Assembly (NCBI GenBank): GCA_030654695.1
Contig: JAURWY010000024.1
Location: 1-35,173 of the forward strand
Reading direction: 5' to 3'
DNA length: 35,173 nt
Source: Polaromonas sp.
Lineage (GTDB): Bacteria > Pseudomonadota > Gammaproteobacteria > Burkholderiales > Burkholderiaceae_C
The notes below the pieces were generated by a model. It was not told the DNA's origin. It saw only the letters and a program-made list of their open reading frames with translations, and did no database searches. Below, in pieces: positions 8,011-17,093 of the stretch. Made by a program: the position numbers and the translations under genes. The number at the start of each line of letters is the position of its first letter. Position 1 is the first letter of the stretch.

Positions 8011-8997
8011 ATGAGCCAACCTAAAATTTTGGTCGCCCGCGCCGTTTTCCCTGAAATCATCGAGCGCTTGTCGCAGCATTTCGAGGTCGAGTCAAACCAG
8101 GCCGACGTGCTTTGGTCAAAGGCTGAACTGATCGAACACCTGAAAGGGAAGCAAGGCGTTTTCACGACTGGTGGCGAACGGATTGATGCCGAGGTGCTGG
8201 CGGCTTGCCCCGACCTCAAAATCTGCGCCAACATGGCCGTGGGTTACAACAACTTCGACATTGATGCGATGACGGCTGCCGGTGTTTTGGGCACTAACGC
8301 GCCCGATGTGCTGACCGAAACCACCGCTGACTTTGGCTTTGCGCTGCTGATGGCAACCGCCCGCCGGATGACAGAAAGCGAGCAATATTTGCGCGCGGGT
8401 CAGTGGACCAAGTGGAGCTTTGACATGTTTGCTGGCTCTGACATTCATGGGTCCACGCTCGGCATTTTGGGCATGGGCCGGATTGGCCAAGGGATTGCCA
8501 AACGCGGCGCGCACGGCTTTGGTATGAAGGTGATTTACCACAACCGTTCGCGCTTGGATGCAACGCTTGAAGCGGACTGCAAGGCGAGCTACGTCAGCAA
8601 AGAAGAGCTGCTGAAAACCGCCGACCATGTGGTTTTGGTGTTGCCTTATTCGGCGGCATCGCATCACACCATCGGCGCGGCTGAACTGGCCATGATGAAG
8701 CCTACGGCGACCCTGGTGAACATCGCGCGCGGCGGCATTGTTGACGATGCGGCTTTGGCCCAAGCGCTGAAAAACAAAGTCATCGCGGCTGCCGGTCTGG
8801 ATGTGTTTGAAGGCGAGCCCAAAGTTCATCCTGATCTGCTGACAGTGCCCAACGTGGTGCTGACCCCGCACATCGCCAGCTCGACGATTCCGACACGGTT
8901 GGCCATGGCGGCTTTGGCGGCTGACAACCTGATTGCATTTTTGAGCGGCAAGCCTGCTCTCACGCCGCTCAATGCGGCTGCACTTGAGCGTCAGTAA
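8011..8997 (+). CDS. D-2-hydroxyacid dehydrogenase (glyoxylate/hydroxypyruvate reductase type)
   Basis: A 328-residue NAD(P)-dependent D-isomer 2-hydroxyacid dehydrogenase. The Rossmann motif GMGRIGQGIAKR lies mid-protein, followed by NRSR, whose basic residues favour NADPH. The catalytic triad is visible in order: Arg in NIARGGIVDD, Glu in FEGEP and His in TPHIASST. The N-terminal NMAVGYNNFDID segment is typical of GhrB/TkrA-like glyoxylate, hydroxypyruvate or 2-ketogluconate reductases. It would reduce such 2-oxoacids to D-hydroxyacids in the cytoplasm. GGA lies about 8 bases before the ATG. It is followed by rmuC with about 60 bases between. Confidence 0.93.
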   Translation: MSQPKILVARAVFPEIIERLSQHFEVESNQADVLWSKAELIEHLKGKQGVFTTGGERIDAEVLAACPDLKICANMAVGYNNFDIDAMTAAGVLGTNAPDVLTETTADFGFALLMATARRMTESEQYLRAGQWTKWSFDMFAGSDIHGSTLGILGMGRIGQGIAKRGAHGFGMKVIYHNRSRLDATLEADCKASYVSKEELLKTADHVVLVLPYSAASHHTIGAAELAMMKPTATLVNIARGGIVDDAALAQALKNKVIAAAGLDVFEGEPKVHPDLLTVPNVVLTPHIASSTIPTRLAMAALAADNLIAFLSGKPALTPLNAAALERQ

Positions 8998-9057
8998 GTT
9001 GCCCCTTTTAGCCGGTGCGTGACTGCGCTGGCGTTTTATAGAGTTTCAAAGGTCTTC

Positions 9058-10443
9058 ATGTCGTATGCGTTTGTGTGGGTTTTGTTGACGCTGGCCGTTG
9101 CCACTGTCTTGCTGTTGTTGGCATTGCTTGTCGGTCAACGACGCGCGCGGCCTGAAGACCCGCAAAAAGTGTTGAACCAGTTGGCCAGCTTGGCCGCTGC
9201 CAACGAACGGTTAGAGCGTGAACTGCGCACGGAGGTGCAGACCAGCGCACGCGGCACCCGCGCTGAACTGGCGCAAGGGCTGTCGCTGTTCCAGCAAGCG
9301 CTGCTGGCGCAGTCTGGCGACGTGGCGCGTACGCAAAATGAACAAATCGATTCTTTTCGAATGCAACTGGGCGCCATGCAACAGCATGTGTCGGAGACGC
9401 TGCAGCGTTTTTCCGATGGCTTGAACGAGCAACTTCGGCTGGTCTCTGAAGGCAACGAGCGCAAGCTTGGCGAAGTGCGCTTGGTGGTCGAGCAGCGGCT
9501 CACCGCCTTGCAAGAAGGCAACGAGAAAAAGCTAGACCAGATGCGAGCAACCGTTGACGAAAAACTTCAGGCAACGCTCGAAACCCGGCTTGGTGAAAGC
9601 TTCAAGCAAGTCGCTGACCGACTGGAGCAAGTGCACAAAGGCTTGGGCGAAATGCAAAGTCTGGCGCAAGGCGTGGGCGACCTCAAGCATTTGCTGACCA
9701 ACGTCAAAACGCGTGGTATTTTCGGCGAAGCGCAGCTCGCCGCCTTGCTCGAACAGGTCTTCACGGTCGACCAGTACGCCGCCCAAATTGCCACCCGCCC
9801 CGGGGGCAAAAACACGGTGGACTTCGCTATCAAGCTGCCCGGTCGCAGTGACTCCGGCGAGCCGCTGTGGTTGCCGATTGACGCTAAGTTTCCGAATGAA
9901 GATTACGAACGTCTACTGGACGCCCAGCAACGCGCGGACGTCACGGGCGCCGAGGTGGCGGGCAAGGCGCTGGAGCTGCGCATACGGCTGGAAGCGAAAT
10001 CCATCAGCGACAAATACATCGAGCCGCCTTACACCACTGACTTTGCGATTTTGTTTTTGCCGACCGAAGGCCTGTACGCCGAAGTGCTGCGGCGTCCGGG
10101 TTTGATGGAATCGCTGCAGCGTGACCACCGCGTCGTGCTGGCGGGCCCCACCACTTTGCTGGCCATGCTCAACTCGCTGCAAATGGGTTTCAGAACCTTG
10201 GCGTTGGAGAAGCGGTCGAGCGAGGTCTGGCAAGTGCTGGGCGCGGTCAAAACTGAATTTGGCAAGTTTGGCGACGTGCTGGCCAAGGTCAAGTCGCAGA
10301 CCGAGACAGTGCTGAACACCTTGAGCAGCGCCGAGCAACGCAGTCGTGTCATGGGCAAGGCGCTGCGGCAGGTGGAGGCTCTGCCTGAGGCCGAGTCTGC
10401 CCGACTGATCCCACTCGATCCCCTAGAGCGCGACGCTGATTAA
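9058..10443 (+). CDS. rmuC: DNA recombination protein RmuC
   Basis: A 461-residue RmuC-family protein. One N-terminal membrane span (about residues 5-25) is followed by a long coiled coil rich in Glu, Gln and Leu to about residue 210. A restriction-endonuclease-like core follows, with VKTRGIFGEAQLAALLEQV, PGGKNTVDFAIKLPG, PIDAKFPNEDYERL and ILFLPTEGLYAEVL. E. coli RmuC limits inverted-repeat rearrangements, though its biochemical activity is poorly known. The frame is open from a GTG at 9019, but the ATG at 9058 places the hydrophobic anchor right at the N-terminus, as in homologues. Confidence 0.95.
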   Translation: MSYAFVWVLLTLAVATVLLLLALLVGQRRARPEDPQKVLNQLASLAAANERLERELRTEVQTSARGTRAELAQGLSLFQQALLAQSGDVARTQNEQIDSFRMQLGAMQQHVSETLQRFSDGLNEQLRLVSEGNERKLGEVRLVVEQRLTALQEGNEKKLDQMRATVDEKLQATLETRLGESFKQVADRLEQVHKGLGEMQSLAQGVGDLKHLLTNVKTRGIFGEAQLAALLEQVFTVDQYAAQIATRPGGKNTVDFAIKLPGRSDSGEPLWLPIDAKFPNEDYERLLDAQQRADVTGAEVAGKALELRIRLEAKSISDKYIEPPYTTDFAILFLPTEGLYAEVLRRPGLMESLQRDHRVVLAGPTTLLAMLNSLQMGFRTLALEKRSSEVWQVLGAVKTEFGKFGDVLAKVKSQTETVLNTLSSAEQRSRVMGKALRQVEALPEAESARLIPLDPLERDAD

Positions 10444-10466
10444 GCCATTCGAATGATCCGACGGAC

Positions 10467-11645
10467 ATGACGCCCGAACTGGCCCGCATCATCTTGGCTC
10501 ATATTTGTTTGCACGCCTGCATGGCGGGCACGCGCATGGCGGCACCGTTGCTGGCTTTGCGCGAGGGCTACAGCCCGGCGGCGGTGGGTGTTTTGCTGGC
10601 CTTGTTCGCTTTGACGCAGGTTTTTTTGGCGCTGCCGGCGGGCCGGTACACAGACCGACACGGTTTGCGCAAACCGATGATTTTCAGCATGACAGCGGCC
10701 GTGCTGGGGGCCGGTGCTGCGGTGGTCTTCCCGGTGTTTCCTGTGCTGTGTCTGGCGGCCTTGTTGACAGGCGGCGCGACGGGCTCGGGCGGGATCGCGT
10801 TGCAGCGCCATGTTGGCCGTGCGGCCCACGGGCCACTGCAGTTGCGTCAGGTTTTCAGCTGGCTGGCGATTGGGCCGGCCATCTCCAATTTCGTTGGCCC
10901 TTTTTCTGCGGGTCTTTTGATCGATCACGTCGGCACAGACCCGGGCAGTTTGTCTGGCTATCGGGCGGCTTTTTTCATGATGGCGATCCTGCCCCTGGCC
11001 AGCTGGTGGTTGCTCAGACGCGTACAGGAGTTACCGCCTATCGTCACAGTGCCTGGCAGTGCGACGCCAAGGGCTTGGGATCTGCTGCACGATTCGAAAT
11101 TCAGACGCCTGATGTTGGTCAACTTGTTTTTGGCATCGTGTTGGGATGTGCACACCTTTGTGGTGCCAGTGTTAGGCTTTGAGCGCGGCATTTCAGCCTC
11201 GGTGATCGGCACGATTCTGGGGGTCTTTGCTATTGCGGCTGCGGCTGTGCGCATGGTCTTGCCCTTGTTGGCCAACCGCGTACGGGAATGGGCTGTGTTG
11301 TGCGCGGCGATGCTGGTCACCGGGCTGGTGTTCGGCGTTTATCCGCTGACGACAACCGCACTGGCCATGGGCGTCTGCTCGGTCCTTTTGGGCTTGACGC
11401 TCGGCGTGGTGCAGCCGATGGTGATGAGCCTGCTGCACCAACTCACGCCCGAGGCGCGGCACGGCGAAGCGCTGGGCTTGCGACTGATGGCGATCAACGC
11501 TTCCAGCGTGCTGATGCCTTTGCTGTTTGGCACCACCGGGGCCATCATTGGCGTGGCCGGCGTGTTTTGGATCACTGGGGCGGCGGTCGCGGCTGGCGCA
11601 CGGGCGGCTTGGTTGTTGAAAGACAACTCGTCGCCCGCCCCCTGA
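10467..11645 (+). CDS. Major facilitator superfamily transporter
   Basis: A 392-residue protein with about twelve hydrophobic spans in two halves. The conserved MFS loop between spans 2 and 3 reads GRYTDRHGLRKPM, a good match to the G-(x)3-D-R-x-G-R-(+) signature. A long polar central loop (around VPGSATPRAWDLLHDSKFR) separates the halves. The substrate cannot be deduced; the family covers drug efflux, sugar and organic-acid carriers. The ATG at 10467 lies 23 bases after the rmuC stop, so the two may be co-transcribed, though no functional link is known. It converges with the LOG-family gene, whose stop is only 2 bases away. Confidence 0.88.
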   Translation: MTPELARIILAHICLHACMAGTRMAAPLLALREGYSPAAVGVLLALFALTQVFLALPAGRYTDRHGLRKPMIFSMTAAVLGAGAAVVFPVFPVLCLAALLTGGATGSGGIALQRHVGRAAHGPLQLRQVFSWLAIGPAISNFVGPFSAGLLIDHVGTDPGSLSGYRAAFFMMAILPLASWWLLRRVQELPPIVTVPGSATPRAWDLLHDSKFRRLMLVNLFLASCWDVHTFVVPVLGFERGISASVIGTILGVFAIAAAAVRMVLPLLANRVREWAVLCAAMLVTGLVFGVYPLTTTALAMGVCSVLLGLTLGVVQPMVMSLLHQLTPEARHGEALGLRLMAINASSVLMPLLFGTTGAIIGVAGVFWITGAAVAAGARAAWLLKDNSSPAP

Positions 11646-11647
11646 CT

Positions 11648-12511
11648 TCAAAGCTCGTAAAAGCTCTTGATGGCGTCCCAAGCGTCCTGCGGATCGTCGA
11701 CGTAGGTCAACAAATCCAAGTCTTCCGGTGAGATGGCGCCTTCCTCGATGAGCACATCAAAGTTGAGCAGACGTTTCCAGTAGCTGCTGCCAAACAGGAC
11801 GATCGGCACAGGCTTGGCTTTTTTGGTTTGCACCAGCGTGATGACTTCAAACAACTCGTCGAGTGTGCCGAAGCCACCCGGAAAAGCCACCAAGGCTTTG
11901 GCGCGCATCATGAAATGCATCTTGCGCATCGCGAAGTAATGAAACTTGAAGTTCAGCGATGGCGACACATAAGCGTTGGACTTCTGCTCATGCGGCAAGG
12001 CGATATTGAGTCCGACGTTAGGCATGCCCAACTCATGCGCGCCGCGGTTGGCCGCTTCCATGATGCCGGGGCCACCACCCGTGCAAATGAACAATTGCTC
12101 TTGGGGTGAACTGGCTTTGCTGTGTGCCGCCACGAGCCTGCTGAAGAGGCGGGCTTGATCGTAATATTTTGAATTCCGAACCTGCCGTTCAGCCAGCGCA
12201 ATGGCTGCTGAATCACCTGATTTTTTAGCTGTTGCGAGGGCTGCGTTGGCTTGCTCTGGCGCTGGGAAGCGGGCACTGCCGAAGACGACGATGGTGTTCT
12301 CGATGCCTTGCGCTTGCTGCTCCGATTCGGGCTTGAGCATTTCAAGCTGCATGCGCAAACCACGGGTTTCGCGTCGCAACAAAAATTCGGGGTCGGCAAA
12401 AGCCAGTCGATAGGCATCTGGGTTCAGCGCATAGCCTTGATTGGAGTGCGCTTGCAGTTCAGCCCATGCGTCGGCGAGGGGACTTTCGGAAAGGTCTTGA
12501 GTGGATTTCAT
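11648..12511 (-). CDS. LOG-family (TIGR00730-type) Rossmann-fold protein
   Basis: A 287-residue protein of the LOG / lysine-decarboxylase-like family. The signature motifs are TGGGPGIMEAANRGAHE and PGGFGTLDELFE, which form the nucleotide-binding and catalytic site. Characterised relatives cleave nucleoside monophosphates to the base and ribose 5-phosphate (cytokinin activation in plants, nucleotide salvage in bacteria), so a phosphoribohydrolase role is likely. The N-terminal 90 residues are an extra helical region, as in longer proteobacterial members. It lies downstream of efp on the same strand, with a strong hairpin between. Confidence 0.87.
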   Translation of the reverse strand: MKSTQDLSESPLADAWAELQAHSNQGYALNPDAYRLAFADPEFLLRRETRGLRMQLEMLKPESEQQAQGIENTIVVFGSARFPAPEQANAALATAKKSGDSAAIALAERQVRNSKYYDQARLFSRLVAAHSKASSPQEQLFICTGGGPGIMEAANRGAHELGMPNVGLNIALPHEQKSNAYVSPSLNFKFHYFAMRKMHFMMRAKALVAFPGGFGTLDELFEVITLVQTKKAKPVPIVLFGSSYWKRLLNFDVLIEEGAISPEDLDLLTYVDDPQDAWDAIKSFYEL

Positions 12512-12554
12512 GACCCTATTGTCAGCCAGCTAACCGGCCCTGCCGAAGCTGAAC

Positions 12555-12577
12555 ACTGGCGGCGTGGCGCCGCCAGT
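12555..12577 (-). terminator. GC-rich hairpin after efp
   Basis: A perfect 10-bp inverted repeat, ACTGGCGGCG with CGCCGCCAGT around a 3-base loop, lies 13 bases beyond the efp stop codon. There is no T run on either strand, so it is a stable 3'-end or pausing structure and not a textbook intrinsic terminator. Confidence 0.5.
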
Positions 12578-12589
12578 TCATCTCAAAAC

Positions 12590-13144
12590 TTAAACGCGCT
12601 TGCGGTATTCGCCAGTGCGGGTGTCGATCTCGACGACGTCACCTTGCGCGACGAAAATTGGCACGCCGAGGTCAAAGCCTGTAGCGATCTTGGCAGGCTT
12701 CAGCACTTTGCCGGAGGTGTCGCCTTTGACGGCTGGCTCGGTCCAAGTGATTTCGCGCTGCACGCTGGTTGGTACTTCAACCGAAATAGCCTTGCCGTCA
12801 TAAAACACGACTTCGAGTTCCATGCCGTCTTGCAGGTAGTGCAGGGCGTCGCCCATGTTTTCGGCTTCGACTTCGTACTGGTTGTAGTCAGCGTCCATGC
12901 AGATGTACATCGGGTCGGCGAAGTAAGAGTAGGTGCAGTCCTTTTTGTCGAGGATGACCTGGTCAACCTTGTCGTCGGCCTTGAACACTTGTTCGGTGTT
13001 GAAGTTGGCTATCAGGCTTTTCAGCTTCATGCGCACCGTGGCGGAGTTGCGGCCGCCGCGGCTGTATTCGGTTTTCAGCACGACCATCGGGTCCTTGCCG
13101 TGCATGATGACGTTGCCGGCGCGGATTTCTTGAGCGATTTTCAT
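12590..13144 (-). CDS. efp: Elongation factor P
   Basis: A 184-residue protein with the three beta-barrel domains of EF-P, from [12 protein letters not shown] at the start to [12 protein letters not shown] at the end. EF-P binds stalled ribosomes between the P and E sites and rescues polyproline stretches. The tip loop of domain I reads SRGGRNSA and puts arginine at residue 32, in place of the lysine modified in E. coli. Arg32 is the residue rhamnosylated by EarP in Pseudomonas and Neisseria, and earP lies directly upstream on the same strand. The 118-base gap between the genes may hold a second promoter. Confidence 0.97.
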   Translation of the reverse strand: MKIAQEIRAGNVIMHGKDPMVVLKTEYSRGGRNSATVRMKLKSLIANFNTEQVFKADDKVDQVILDKKDCTYSYFADPMYICMDADYNQYEVEAENMGDALHYLQDGMELEVVFYDGKAISVEVPTSVQREITWTEPAVKGDTSGKVLKPAKIATGFDLGVPIFVAQGDVVEIDTRTGEYRKRV

Positions 13145-13262
13145 AAGAATGTGAAGTTAAGGGCCGCAGGCGGAGCAGGTTGGTGCTGGCGTGATGCGGC
13201 AAGTTAGCGGGGTGCGAAGTAGCTGGATGTCCAGACGGCTAATTCCCCAAAAGCCCCTGATT

Positions 13263-14378
13263 TTAGCGGTTTTTAGCCACAAACTGAAGCAGACGACTGG
13301 TCATGTTTTCTTGCCCGAGCAGCGCCGTCTGCGCGGCTTGGGCGTGCTGGCGCCAGTTGGCCAAGTCAGCGGCGCTGGGGGCGACTAGCTTTTCACCCTC
13401 TGCGTTCCATGCCCGGTGAAAGGCTTTGAGCGAGTCGGGTGCGTCCAGCTGCTGCATAAAAGCTTCCAGTTTGGGCAGGTGTGCGCCGTCGTCCTGCGGG
13501 TAAATGCTCCAGACGAAGGGCTTGCCAGCCCACAGGGCGCGCAGCACGGAGTCTTCACCGCGCACGAAATTCAAGTCACATTGCCAGAGCAAGTGGTCAA
13601 ACTCGGTCTGGCTCAGCCACGGCAGCCAAGTGACCTTGAGCCGTTCTGGGTCGACTTTCTCTCGGTCAGCTTGCCACTGACTCAGCACGGCCTTGACGGC
13701 CTGCGCGGCCCGACCCGCCGTCACCAGCAGTTCGACCGGCTGACCAGCCAAGCCGTGGCGCGACCATTCGGCCAGCAAGGCGGCTAGGGCTGGCGGTTCG
13801 TAACAAAACAGCGAGACCCGCAGTCTGGATGTGTCATCTGAGGGATGGCTCTCTTCGGTTTGAACATCCGCCATGCGTTGGATCAGTCCGGGCTCGCGCA
13901 GCAAGCCGCCGGTTTGGGGCGTGAAACCGGGGTAAAAAAACCATTTGGTCCAGCCCGCCGCCGGTCCGTGGCTGACCAGCGACGGCATGGCGTGGCAGCG
14001 CTCGACGTAGCTTTCGGCGGACAGGTATTCAAGGTTTAACCAACAGCGTGCTGTTGGGGCCAGCGCAGGTTGGGCCACCCAGTGCATCAGGAATTCAGGT
14101 GGAATGTCGCAGCCAAAGGCTTCGATCAGCACGTCGCCGGGCTGCTTGGCGAGGAGGGCGACGACTGCTGTAGATTCAACAGATTGGTTCCACGGCAGTA
14201 CCTCGACGCCAGCAGCGCCCGCCGGCGCCATCCAGCCCAGGGCCGAGGCGTCGTCAACCCACAAGCGGACCCGTTCGCCGCGTGCGGCCAAGTCAGCGCT
14301 GAGCCGCCAGCAGACGCCAATGTCCCCAAAGTTGTCGATGACTTTGCAAAAAATGTCCCATTGACGGCGGCTATTCAT
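13263..14378 (-). CDS. earP: EF-P arginine rhamnosyltransferase EarP
   Basis: A 371-residue protein matching EarP, a GT-B fold enzyme that transfers rhamnose from dTDP-rhamnose to Arg32 of EF-P. Diagnostic features are the N-terminal [20 protein letters not shown], with the conserved Asp15 and Asp19, and the C-terminal nucleotide-sugar region [18 protein letters not shown] followed by [18 protein letters not shown]. The frame is open further upstream, but the ATG at 14378 matches the family's N-terminus and leaves a 58-base divergent gap to uvrC. Its position directly before efp on the same strand supports co-expression of enzyme and target. Confidence 0.96.
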   Translation of the reverse strand: MNSRRQWDIFCKVIDNFGDIGVCWRLSADLAARGERVRLWVDDASALGWMAPAGAAGVEVLPWNQSVESTAVVALLAKQPGDVLIEAFGCDIPPEFLMHWVAQPALAPTARCWLNLEYLSAESYVERCHAMPSLVSHGPAAGWTKWFFYPGFTPQTGGLLREPGLIQRMADVQTEESHPSDDTSRLRVSLFCYEPPALAALLAEWSRHGLAGQPVELLVTAGRAAQAVKAVLSQWQADREKVDPERLKVTWLPWLSQTEFDHLLWQCDLNFVRGEDSVLRALWAGKPFVWSIYPQDDGAHLPKLEAFMQQLDAPDSLKAFHRAWNAEGEKLVAPSAADLANWRQHAQAAQTALLGQENMTSRLLQFVAKNR

Positions 14379-14436
14379 GCAAGGATTGTCCACAATACGG
14401 CAGCCTTGCCGCAAACTGATCTTCCGCTCCCACACC

Positions 14437-16485
14437 ATGACCCAGCCTCACGAATTTGACCCCCAACTGCTCAGCGAAGTGGCTGCACTGCCCGCCATGC
14501 CCGGCGTGTACCGTTACTTTGACGCAGAAGGCGGCGTGCTGTACGTGGGCAAGGCGCGCAATCTGAAAAAACGCGTCACCAGCTATTTTCAGAAAAACCA
14601 TGGCGGCACGCGCATCGGCCTCATGGTCACGCGCATCGTGCGCATGGAAACCACGGTGGTGCGCTCTGAGGCCGAAGCGCTGCTGCTTGAAAACAACCTG
14701 ATCAAGACGCTGCATCCGCGTTTCAACATTCTGTTCAGGGACGACAAAAGCTACCCGTATCTGAAGCTCACGGCGGCGCAAATACCAGACAAAACGGCAC
14801 AAGCGACAGCAAAGGGCGCCGCACAGTTGCCCGCGACGGCCTTCCCGCGCATGGCGTATTACCGCGGCGCGATTGAAAAAAAACACCATTACTTTGGCCC
14901 GTACCCGAGCGCCTGGGCGGTGAAAGAAAGCATCTTGCTGCTGCAAAAAGTGTTCCGCTTGCGCACCTGCGAGGACACGGTGTTCAACAACCGCACCCGG
15001 CCTTGTCTGCTGTACCAAATCAAGCGTTGCACGGCCCCTTGCGTGGGGCATATCAGCGCGGAGCAGTACGCCTTGGATACAGCCAATGCCCAGCGGTTTT
15101 TGCGCGGGCAGACGCAGGACATCGTGACCGATCTGGAGCGAAAAATGCAGCATCACGCAGAGTTGCTTGAGTTCGAGCAGGCCGCCGAGTTGCGTAACCA
15201 GATCGCGGCGCTGTCGAACATCCTGCACCAGCAGTCGATGGAAATCGGCGGCGACAAAGACGTTGATATTTTGGCCGTCAAAGTGCATGGCGGCAAAGCC
15301 TGCGTCAACTTAGCGATGGTGCGCGGTGGTCGTCACTTGGGCGACCGGCCGTACTTTCCCAGCCATGTGCAAGACGCCACCGACATCGCGGCTTTAGATG
15401 TCGAGCTGCCGGAAGGTGCAGCGGAAGTCTCAACGGAAACAACAGCTGAAACAACAACTGAAGCCATCACCGAAGCAGCGCCACCAACAGACCTCAAGCC
15501 AGTCAAGGTGAAGGCACCGAAGTCGGTCGAGTCCCTGATCCTCGAAGCCTTCATCGCCCAACACTACATTGACGTGCTGGTGCCGCCCACACTGGTCTGT
15601 TGCGCGCCGGTCGACAAAGACCTGATCCGGGCGCTGTCGGCGCAGACGGGGGTGCGCATCAGCGCTGTTCACCAACCGCGTGAGCAGCGCCGCATCTGGC
15701 TTGAGATGGCGCAGAAAAATGCCGACCTCCAGTTGGCACGTTTGTTGGCCGAGCAGGGCTCGCAACAGGCGCGCACGCGGGCGCTGGCAGAGGCGCTTGA
15801 ACTGCCGACCGACAAACTAGATTTGCTTCGCATTGAGTGTTTTGATATTTCGCACACGTCGGGCGAGGCGACGCAGGCTTCGTGCGTGGTGTTCCACGAC
15901 CACAAGATGCAAAGCGCCGAATACCGGCGTTACAACATCGACGGCATCACCCCGGGCGACGACTACGCGGCCATGCGTCAAGTGCTACTGCGCCGTTACA
16001 CCAAGTTGGCCGAAGCCGCGCGCAACAACGAAGCCAAGCTGCCTGACCTGGTGCTGATTGACGGCGGCAAAGGCCAGGTATCGATGGCGCGTGAGGTGTT
16101 TGAAGAATTGGGCCTCGACTTGGGCCTGATCGCTGGCGTTGAAAAAGGTGAAGGCCGCAAAGTCGGTCTTGAGGAATTGGTCTTTGCCGATGGTCGCGAT
16201 AAGGTTTACCTCGGCCGTGACTCCGCTGCCTTGATGCTGATCGCGCAGATTCGCGACGAGGCGCACCGCTTTGCCATCACCGGCATGCGGGCGCGACGGG
16301 CCAAGGTGCGGGTTGGCGGCAGCAAGCTGGAAGACATCGCCGGCATTGGCCCGAAGAAACGCGCCAACTTGTTGCAACGCTTCGGCGGAATTCGCGGTGT
16401 GACCTCGGCCAGCGCGGAAGATATTGCGACGGTGGAGGGCATTTCGAAGGAGCTGTCTGAGGAGATTTATCGGGCCTTGCATTGA
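14437..16485 (+). CDS. uvrC: Excinuclease ABC subunit C
   Basis: A 682-residue UvrC, the nuclease of nucleotide excision repair that cuts on both sides of a lesion marked by UvrAB. Domains in order are a GIY-YIG nuclease ([20 protein letters not shown]), a Cys-containing linker, a UVR helical hairpin binding UvrB ([15 protein letters not shown]), an RNase H-like nuclease ([22 protein letters not shown]) and a tandem helix-hairpin-helix tail ([18 protein letters not shown]). Two low-complexity inserts are present, near residues 117-138 and 328-360; the second is rich in Thr, Glu and Ala. The ATG at 14437 is preferred over the 60-base longer open frame, which would overlap the earP start. Confidence 0.97.
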   Translation: MTQPHEFDPQLLSEVAALPAMPGVYRYFDAEGGVLYVGKARNLKKRVTSYFQKNHGGTRIGLMVTRIVRMETTVVRSEAEALLLENNLIKTLHPRFNILFRDDKSYPYLKLTAAQIPDKTAQATAKGAAQLPATAFPRMAYYRGAIEKKHHYFGPYPSAWAVKESILLLQKVFRLRTCEDTVFNNRTRPCLLYQIKRCTAPCVGHISAEQYALDTANAQRFLRGQTQDIVTDLERKMQHHAELLEFEQAAELRNQIAALSNILHQQSMEIGGDKDVDILAVKVHGGKACVNLAMVRGGRHLGDRPYFPSHVQDATDIAALDVELPEGAAEVSTETTAETTTEAITEAAPPTDLKPVKVKAPKSVESLILEAFIAQHYIDVLVPPTLVCCAPVDKDLIRALSAQTGVRISAVHQPREQRRIWLEMAQKNADLQLARLLAEQGSQQARTRALAEALELPTDKLDLLRIECFDISHTSGEATQASCVVFHDHKMQSAEYRRYNIDGITPGDDYAAMRQVLLRRYTKLAEAARNNEAKLPDLVLIDGGKGQVSMAREVFEELGLDLGLIAGVEKGEGRKVGLEELVFADGRDKVYLGRDSAALMLIAQIRDEAHRFAITGMRARRAKVRVGGSKLEDIAGIGPKKRANLLQRFGGIRGVTSASAEDIATVEGISKELSEEIYRALH

Positions 16486-16526
16486 GTTTGTTAACGCAAC
16501 ACCGCCGCTCGTGCCAAAATCCGATC

Positions 16527-17093
16527 ATGTTTTTAACCATACCGACCCTCATGACCTGGACTCGCATCATGGCGATTCCGTTGATCGTGGGTATTTTTTA
16601 CATTGATATTTCCCCTGTCAGCAAGAACCTGATCGCGACGGTGATGTTCGTCGTCTTCGCCGCGACGGACTGGCTGGACGGCTATCTGGCCCGCAAGCTG
16701 AATCAGATGTCGTCATTCGGCGCGTTCCTCGACCCGGTGGCCGACAAGTTTTTGGTTTGTGCCTCCTTGTTGGTCTTGGTGGATTTGCAACGTGCTGACG
16801 TTTTTGTGGCGCTGATCATCATCGGCCGCGAAATTGCCATCTCAGCCCTGCGCGAATGGATGGCCATGATTGGCGCGACCAAAAGCGTTGCCGTGCACAT
16901 GATCGGCAAGGTCAAGACCTCGGTCCAGATGGTGGCCATCCCGTTCTTGCTTTATCACGGCACGTTGTTTGGCATGCTGGACACGCATCTGTGGGGCACT
17001 TGGTTGATCTGGCTGTCGGCCGTGCTGACGGTCTGGTCGATGGTCTATTACCTGAAAAAAGCCATTCCTGAAATTCGCGCTCGCGCCCAATGA
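16527..17093 (+). CDS. pgsA: CDP-diacylglycerol-glycerol-3-phosphate 3-phosphatidyltransferase
   Basis: A 188-residue integral membrane CDP-alcohol phosphatidyltransferase. The family signature DG-x2-AR-x8-G-x3-D-x3-D is intact in DWLDGYLARKLNQM followed by FGAFLDPVADKF. Four or more hydrophobic spans surround it. The enzyme makes phosphatidylglycerophosphate, the committed step to phosphatidylglycerol and cardiolipin. The ATG at 16527 yields FLTIPTLMTWTRI, a typical PgsA N-terminus; the frame is open 45 bases further upstream but overlaps the uvrC stop. The uvrC-pgsA order is also found in other proteobacteria. The stop codon overlaps the next start as ATGA. Confidence 0.95.
   Translation: MFLTIPTLMTWTRIMAIPLIVGIFYIDISPVSKNLIATVMFVVFAATDWLDGYLARKLNQMSSFGAFLDPVADKFLVCASLLVLVDLQRADVFVALIIIGREIAISALREWMAMIGATKSVAVHMIGKVKTSVQMVAIPFLLYHGTLFGMLDTHLWGTWLIWLSAVLTVWSMVYYLKKAIPEIRARAQ

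Noticed and set aside
12251..13207. Long plus-strand open frame opposite efp and the LOG-family gene
   Set aside because: It is a shadow spanning two genes of the other strand, rich in Val/Phe/Gly with no domain pattern.
14371..15288. Long minus-strand open frame opposite uvrC
   Set aside because: Its translation is Arg/His-rich without family features, and the plus strand encodes an unmistakable UvrC.
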